Below, piece after piece: positions 60,581-64,000 of a stretch of DNA of 64,000 bases. The first letter of the stretch is position 1. Each line of letters starts with the position of its first letter. The position numbers were made by a program, and so were the translations under genes. The notes beneath the pieces were generated by a model. That model was not told the origin of the DNA. It saw nothing but the letters and a program-made list of their open reading frames with translations, and searched no databases. Source of the stretch: Litchfieldia salsa (lineage in GTDB: Bacteria > Bacillota > Bacilli > Bacillales > Bacillaceae_L); the NCBI RefSeq assembly GCF_900104555.1, contig NZ_FNJU01000001.1, positions 620,001 to 684,000 on the forward strand, read 5' to 3'.

Positions 60581-61282
60581 TCAATAACTAGGAAAATTAG
60601 TTTCATGAATGTTTCCAGGTTCTTGTCTTTCAGGTAATTCAAGTAGAGCAGCTTGTAATACCTTCATTTGTGTTTGCTTATCGTTTGGCTTTCCTAGAGA
60701 ATGTCCAAACTCAAAGCCCTTCGGATGTATCGCACGCGGAGGTCTCATAAGACTTGATTGCTCAACATCGAGTGTAATCAAAGTCGTTGGAATTCCTTGT
60801 GCTTCAATTCCACGCTGCACTGTAACTACAGTGCGGTGACAAAGCGGTCAGCCAGCTGTTAGTAATACAGCGTCAGCTTTTGAACGAACGACTTCTTTCA
60901 CAAGCGCTGGAATTGTTTCTTTATTGATTTTATTAAGTCTCATTGAATAACCCATCATTGTAATATGCTTTTCAGCAATACCACCAAGATCACCATCATC
61001 AACCATTTCTCTTAAACGATCAATCGGAAACACACAATTGATATCCTCTTTCGGATAATCTGTATTATAGTGATCCTTTGGTGCAGCATGGGTAACGGTT
61101 AAATCTTTTGACTCTACATCACCCGGGATGATTCGAAAAGTCGCATCCCCTTCAGCTGGGTCAGTATTATATGGTTCTTGATCTTTAAGATGTACCCCTG
61201 AAGTTGAAACAATCATGATCGTTGTTTCATGCAAAGGCTTATCCATAGGTGTATATGGGATTGCTTTTCTCGAGAGTTCCAT
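60581..61282 (-). CDS. GrdB-like selenoprotein (in-frame UGA = Sec145)
   Basis: A 233-aa protein read through one UGA at 60850-60848. It belongs to the glycine/sarcosine/betaine/proline reductase component B family: CVFPIDRLREMVDDGDLGGIAEKHITMMGYS before the UGA and QRGIEAQGIPTTLITLD after it. The UGA falls exactly at the family's redox position, giving AVLLTAG-Sec-PLC, a Sec-x-x-Cys motif. A SECIS-like hairpin follows 20 nt later. The two flanking frames are in phase and homologous to one family, which excludes two separate genes. The start is the ATG at 61282 (AAGGAGG upstream). It follows a seleno-peroxiredoxin gene by 33 nt. The substrate is unknown; a thiol-linked reductase role is inferred. 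Without Sec machinery it would stop at 144 aa. Confidence 0.85.
60811..60838 (-). promoter_or_regulatory. SECIS-like hairpin of the GrdB-like selenoprotein
   Basis: The minus-strand RNA after the UGA folds as GCACUGU-AGUU-ACAGUGC, a perfect 7-bp stem with an AGUU loop, extended by CAC/GUG. The loop starts 20 nt after the UGA and has G in its second position. Both fit the bacterial SECIS rule (loop 16-37 nt after UGA, G in the first two loop bases). Confidence 0.8.
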
Positions 61283-61315
61283 ACACAACCTCCTTTTTAT
61301 ATTGACATTTTATCT

Positions 61316-61816
61316 TTAAAGTTTACGTAATACGTCAAATAATTCTTCATTGTCTGGTTGTCGATCAAGTGGATGAACATCGATAAATTGAATAATTCCT
61401 TCTTTATCAATGATCATTAGAGCTCGTTCTGACGCTCCATATGCTGGTTCATCCTTGTTTTTTCGAAGAACACCGTACTTCTCTGATACTTCTCCATGTG
61501 GGTAAAAATCAGAACACAGTGGGTATGAAACACCACCAATGGATTTTTGCCATGCCTCGTGACTATGAACACTATCAACACTTATACCCAGGACCTGGGT
61601 ATCAAATTCTTCAAAGCGAGGTAAATCATCCTCGTATGAAGGCATTTGCGCTCCTCAGACAGGTGTCCAATCTAGAGGATAAAAACATAAAAACACATTA
61701 TTCTTTCCGCGAAAATCACTCAATGTCACTTTGCGGTTGCCGTGGGCATCTAACGTAAAATCTGGTGCTTGATCACCCACCTTTAGGGTACTTGTTTCAG
61801 TAGCTCCTTGTGGCAT
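61316..61816 (-). CDS. Seleno-peroxiredoxin (in-frame UGA = Sec54)
   Basis: A 166-aa AhpC/TSA-type peroxiredoxin read through a UGA at 61657-61655. Before it: VGDQAPDFTLDAHGNRKVTLSDFRGKNNVFLCFYPLDWTPV. After it: GAQMPSYEDDLPRFEEFDTQVLGISVDSVHSHEAWQ. In the family the next residue after PLDWTPV is the peroxidatic Cys, so UGA stands precisely at that position. A possible resolving Cys is in SYPLCSDF. The start is the ATG at 61816 with GAGAGGAGAG upstream. It would reduce hydroperoxides with high efficiency, probably with thioredoxin. It is the first gene of a two-gene operon with the GrdB-like selenoprotein. A simple nonsense mutation is unlikely, because the adjacent gene has the same feature and both have downstream hairpins. 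Confidence 0.85.
61609..61641 (-). promoter_or_regulatory. SECIS-like hairpin of the seleno-peroxiredoxin
   Basis: The minus-strand RNA forms CUUCA-UA-CGAGG, an 8-nt loop AUGAUUUA, then CCUCG-CU-UUGAAG. The loop begins 25 nt after the UGA, inside the accepted window. The G is third in the loop, not first or second, so the fit is slightly looser than in the other gene. Confidence 0.6.
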
Positions 61817-62037
61817 AATATCTCTCCTCTCTGTTAATAAGATATAATTTAAAACACTCCTCAGTATCGTCCATCTTCACAGAGTTTATCCCTGTTTTTA
61901 TTGATTAGACTTATGTTAAATTAGGTGAGATGAAAAAGTGAAACATTCTCGCCCCAGGATCTGAATAAATACCAGTTTATTTTTTCAAGGTAAATCAATT
62001 ACAATAGAATAAAGATAAAATGAAGGGAACGAACAAT

Positions 62038-62334
62038 ATGATTAGTAAGGCTGATGTAATTGAAAGGTTAGGTACTTTAATGGGGAAAGAACTAACTAGT
62101 AGTAATCTCCATGAGGCATTATTCTGTGAGGAAAAACATAAAAAGATCTTACGCCGTTTTCATCATGGCACACATACATATGTACAGTTTAACATTCAGG
62201 AAAATGTCACTCCTGTCTTTGTAGAAATCAGAGTCCCTGGTAATCCAAATACGTTTAAACTAGAGCTTGAAGAAAAAGACGGACAGCTTATTGTTCAATC
62301 AGAACCAAGGATTAATTTTTCATATTTAAAATAG
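62038..62334 (+). CDS. Hypothetical 98-aa protein
   Basis: I do not recognise this protein. It is a small soluble alpha/beta protein: ISKADVIERLGTLMGKELTSSNLHEALF, then basic EEKHKKILRRFHHGTHTYVQF, then two strands VFVEIRVPG and FKLELEEKDGQLIVQSE. The start is placed at the ATG at 62038, with GAAGGGAA upstream; the in-frame ATG at 62020 precedes that site. It is divergent from the selenoprotein operon and convergent with the gene at 62458, with a shared terminator between them. Confidence 0.6.
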   Translation: MISKADVIERLGTLMGKELTSSNLHEALFCEEKHKKILRRFHHGTHTYVQFNIQENVTPVFVEIRVPGNPNTFKLELEEKDGQLIVQSEPRINFSYLK

Positions 62335-62406
62335 AGTCTTTCAAACTTAAAAGTCTGGGGAAACCTTACCGCCAGTAGTGTCTTAATCGCAATTACTTTA
62401 AATAAA

Positions 62407-62447
62407 AAAGGTCCTAAGAATGTAGCGTTTCATTCTTAAAGACCTTT
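62407..62447. terminator. Bidirectional terminator
   Basis: AAAGGTC and TAAGAATG pair with CATTCTTA and GACCTTT around a short loop. T-rich tails lie on both strands, serving the convergent genes at 62038 and 62458. Confidence 0.75.
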
Positions 62448-62457
62448 ATTTGCATTC

Positions 62458-63411
62458 TTAACTACTGCAACCTCCCCCGCAACTCGAACAACTACTTCCC
62501 CCTGAATCTCCACCTGAATCATCAGAGGAACTGCTACATGCATAACCAGAGCAAGCGGATCCCGTGCCGTGAGGCTCTTTATTATATTCACCTGGCATTA
62601 ATTCACTCATGTGATCTTGAAATTGCTCTTCTTCATAAATCGAATAAAAGACAACCGCTCCAAGAGCATAATTATATAGCTGTGGTCCCCCCATTGAGTT
62701 GGGTGTTCCAAGGGGTCTATCTCCATCCTTCACATAGTCTGCTTGTTTAATTTCATTCTTCATTTTAGTAATTAAATGTTTTTTCACATCCAACCAATCT
62801 TCATTTTTCCGAAAATATTTAGAAAGTAAGTCTTTTTCCGGTAGATGCTTAAAATCATCGAGAATTTGACGTTTTATTGGGTTCTGTAAAAACCCTCCCC
62901 AAATTTCCTTACTATTAGAAGTTAGTTCAAATAAACTTAAATATACCCAATCAAAAAACGCTCTTTCTCCAGGTATGGGTGTACTTTCTAAATTAGGCGT
63001 GTGATGTAAAATTTCCTTGTAAAAACTTTTTGAGAATTTCTCATAATCTCTAGTAAACATAAGCATCTCATGCCATATTTCATCAACTCTTGTACTAAAC
63101 ATTGGAACTGACTTTAGTAAACTATTCATAATAAAATAACGTTTTAATTCAAAAAGTGTCCACTCAAACTCATAATCCTGCAATTTATGATTTTCCAGTA
63201 AAACCCGATTCTTCACATTTTCTACATAAGAATTAGTGAGGGCCCTATCTAACGCTTGAATCATTTCTTGACCATCTATGCTGATACCAAGACTTCCTGG
63301 CGGTGGCTCATTTTTAAGTTGTCTTCTCCTGCTTCTACTAGGTTTAATATTCTTTGTAACAATTAATACAATAAAAAGAAACAATCCGATTGCTATAATA
63401 AATTCAAACAT
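62458..63411 (-). CDS. Membrane-anchored protein with GRDP-like WH motif and Cys/Gly/Ser-rich tail
   Basis: A 317-aa protein that I do not recognise beyond pieces. Residues 1-20 are a membrane segment. At 109-126 it has VDEIWHEMLMFTRDYEKF, which resembles the D-x-x-W-H-x-x-L motif of glycine-rich-domain (DUF1399-like) proteins. Residues 80-225 are helical. The tail from 285 is low-complexity, with SSSSDDSGGDSGGSSCSSCGGGCSS at the very end, a form seen at the C-termini of some membrane proteins with TPM or DUF repeats in Bacteria. A membrane-bound function with a metal- or disulfide-forming tail is possible. AAGGAGGGG precedes the ATG. It is a single gene. Confidence 0.65.
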   Translation of the reverse strand: MFEFIIAIGLFLFIVLIVTKNIKPSRSRRRQLKNEPPPGSLGISIDGQEMIQALDRALTNSYVENVKNRVLLENHKLQDYEFEWTLFELKRYFIMNSLLKSVPMFSTRVDEIWHEMLMFTRDYEKFSKSFYKEILHHTPNLESTPIPGERAFFDWVYLSLFELTSNSKEIWGGFLQNPIKRQILDDFKHLPEKDLLSKYFRKNEDWLDVKKHLITKMKNEIKQADYVKDGDRPLGTPNSMGGPQLYNYALGAVVFYSIYEEEQFQDHMSELMPGEYNKEPHGTGSACSGYACSSSSDDSGGDSGGSSCSSCGGGCSS

Positions 63412-63498
63412 TTTAATCCCCTCCTTGTATCAAACATATATCCCTTCACCTATTAAATCATAATTATGGGAATTTCTGTATTAAATTACTATAAAAAA

Positions 63499-63530
63499 AC
63501 ACTCTTTTACCTAAATAGGTGAAAGAGTGT
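63499..63530 (-). terminator. Terminator of folE
   Basis: ACACTCTTTTACCT (63499-63512) and AGGTGAAAGAGTGT (63517-63530) form a 14-bp stem with one G-U, followed by TTTTTTT on the minus strand. Confidence 0.85.
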
Positions 63531-63538
63531 GGTATACA

Positions 63539-63577
63539 GGGACGGTTCTCGTGTTTCAGAAACACGAGAACCGTCCC
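63539..63577. repeat. Perfect inverted pair of interspersed repeats after folE
   Basis: GGGACGGTTCTCGTGTTTC (63539-63557), one A, and its exact reverse complement (63559-63577). This is the tightest head-to-head pair in the window, and it folds into a 19-bp hairpin. It lies between the folE stop and the folE terminator. Confidence 0.9.
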
Positions 63578-63586
63578 CACATCTCA

Positions 63587-64000
63587 TTAACGAATGTAAC
63601 TTAATACTTCTTTTCGAGCATCACTGTCGGTTTTAAATACACCTCGAACCGCTGAAGTGACTGTTTTTGCACCAGGCTTTTTCACCCCGCGCATTGTCAT
63701 ACACATGTGTTCAGCTTCAACGACAACCATTACTCCATGAGGCTCTAATGTTTGCATCATTGTATCAGCGATTGTTGATGTAATTCTTTCCTGTAATTGA
63801 GGACGACGGGATACTGCTTCAACCGCACGAGCAAGCTTACTTAAACCTGCTACTCTTCCATTTTGTGGGATATAAGCTACATGTGCTATACCATAAAACG
63901 GAACAAGATGATGTTCACACATGGAGTGAAAAGGAATATCCTTTACCAATACTAGCTCCTCATGATCTTCACTAAAAATCGTTTCAAAATACTCTCTTGG
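63587..64000 (-). CDS. folE: GTP cyclohydrolase I FolE (partial, N-terminus outside window)
   Basis: C-terminal 137 residues of FolE, open to the right edge. Translation from the edge gives [35 protein letters not shown], so the TTG at 63949 is not a real start. Zinc-binding Cys and His are in [11 protein letters not shown], and the active-site segments are [34 protein letters not shown] and the Cys of [13 protein letters not shown]. It converts GTP to dihydroneopterin triphosphate, the first step of folate synthesis. Length expected for the complete protein is about 190 aa, so about 50 residues are missing. It is followed by an inverted repeat pair and a terminator. Confidence 0.95.
   Translation of the reverse strand, partial: PREYFETIFSEDHEELVLVKDIPFHSMCEHHLVPFYGIAHVAYIPQNGRVAGLSKLARAVEAVSRRPQLQERITSTIADTMMQTLEPHGVMVVVEAEHMCMTMRGVKKPGAKTVTSAVRGVFKTDSDARKEVLSYIR

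Noticed and set aside
60581-61645. Reading the peroxiredoxin and GrdB-like regions as frameshifted or nonsense pseudogenes, or as three separate short genes
   Set aside because: Frames on both sides of each TGA are in phase, the TGA falls at the redox residue in both, ribosome binding sites exist only at the true starts, and SECIS-like hairpins follow. Selenocysteine explains all of this.

Overview
The window reads as chromosomal DNA of a low-GC, spore-forming Bacillaceae. The evidence is a CotA spore-coat laccase, a yes-type rhamnogalacturonan (RG) cluster, PucH/PucI-type allantoin genes, strong AGGAGG-like ribosome binding sites, many rho-independent terminators, CcpA cre sites and an IDEAL-domain protein. 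No rRNA, tRNA, CRISPR array, phage or intact transposon is visible. Both window edges cut genes: a helicase on the left and folE on the right.

Layout. 1-5.7 kb: partial nuclease-helicase, ECF sigma gene, a GntR-controlled ABC exporter operon and a DUF3298-type protein. 5.8-13 kb: SEC-C protein, allantoinase plus allantoin permease, a MerR-HTH/coiled-coil protein and a glycerol-1-phosphate dehydrogenase-like enzyme. 13.4-19.5 kb: an ATPase-less membrane Lon-like protease, a c-di-GMP-I (GEMM) riboswitch in front of an unknown 108-aa protein, an Rrf2 regulator, a YqiG-type flavin oxidoreductase, an IDEAL protein, a structured 245-bp repeat, an Lrp regulator and an isochorismatase-like hydrolase. 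25-32 kb: a tripartite carboxylate transporter (TctCBA), an ACT-domain malic enzyme and a CitA/DcuS-type two-component system.

19.5-24.6 kb and 34.6-54.5 kb form an RG-I utilisation regulon. It has a 1700-aa secreted esterase-lyase (CE12 + PL11), a second secreted PL11 lyase, a GH115 protein, GH42 YesZ, a cytoplasmic CE12 esterase, a Gfo/Idh/MocA oxidoreductase, two solute-binding proteins, YesP/YesQ permeases, YesL, the YesM/YesN two-component system and an ASRT-family small-molecule-binding protein. Polymer would be cut and deacetylated outside, imported by the ABC system and trimmed inside. Five of its promoters carry a 21-bp-spaced direct repeat and a sixth carries a variant; I infer this is the YesN operator. 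Most also carry cre-like sites.

54.9-64 kb: YhfW-type Rieske oxidoreductase, secreted esterase, small membrane and DUF3231 proteins, aldo/keto reductase, and a two-gene operon in which both genes have an in-frame UGA at the expected active-site position followed by a SECIS-like hairpin: a seleno-peroxiredoxin and a GrdB-like selenoprotein. folE lies at the right edge.

About 18 copies of an interspersed ACGAGAACCGTCCC-type repeat, several as inverted pairs, lie between genes throughout the window.
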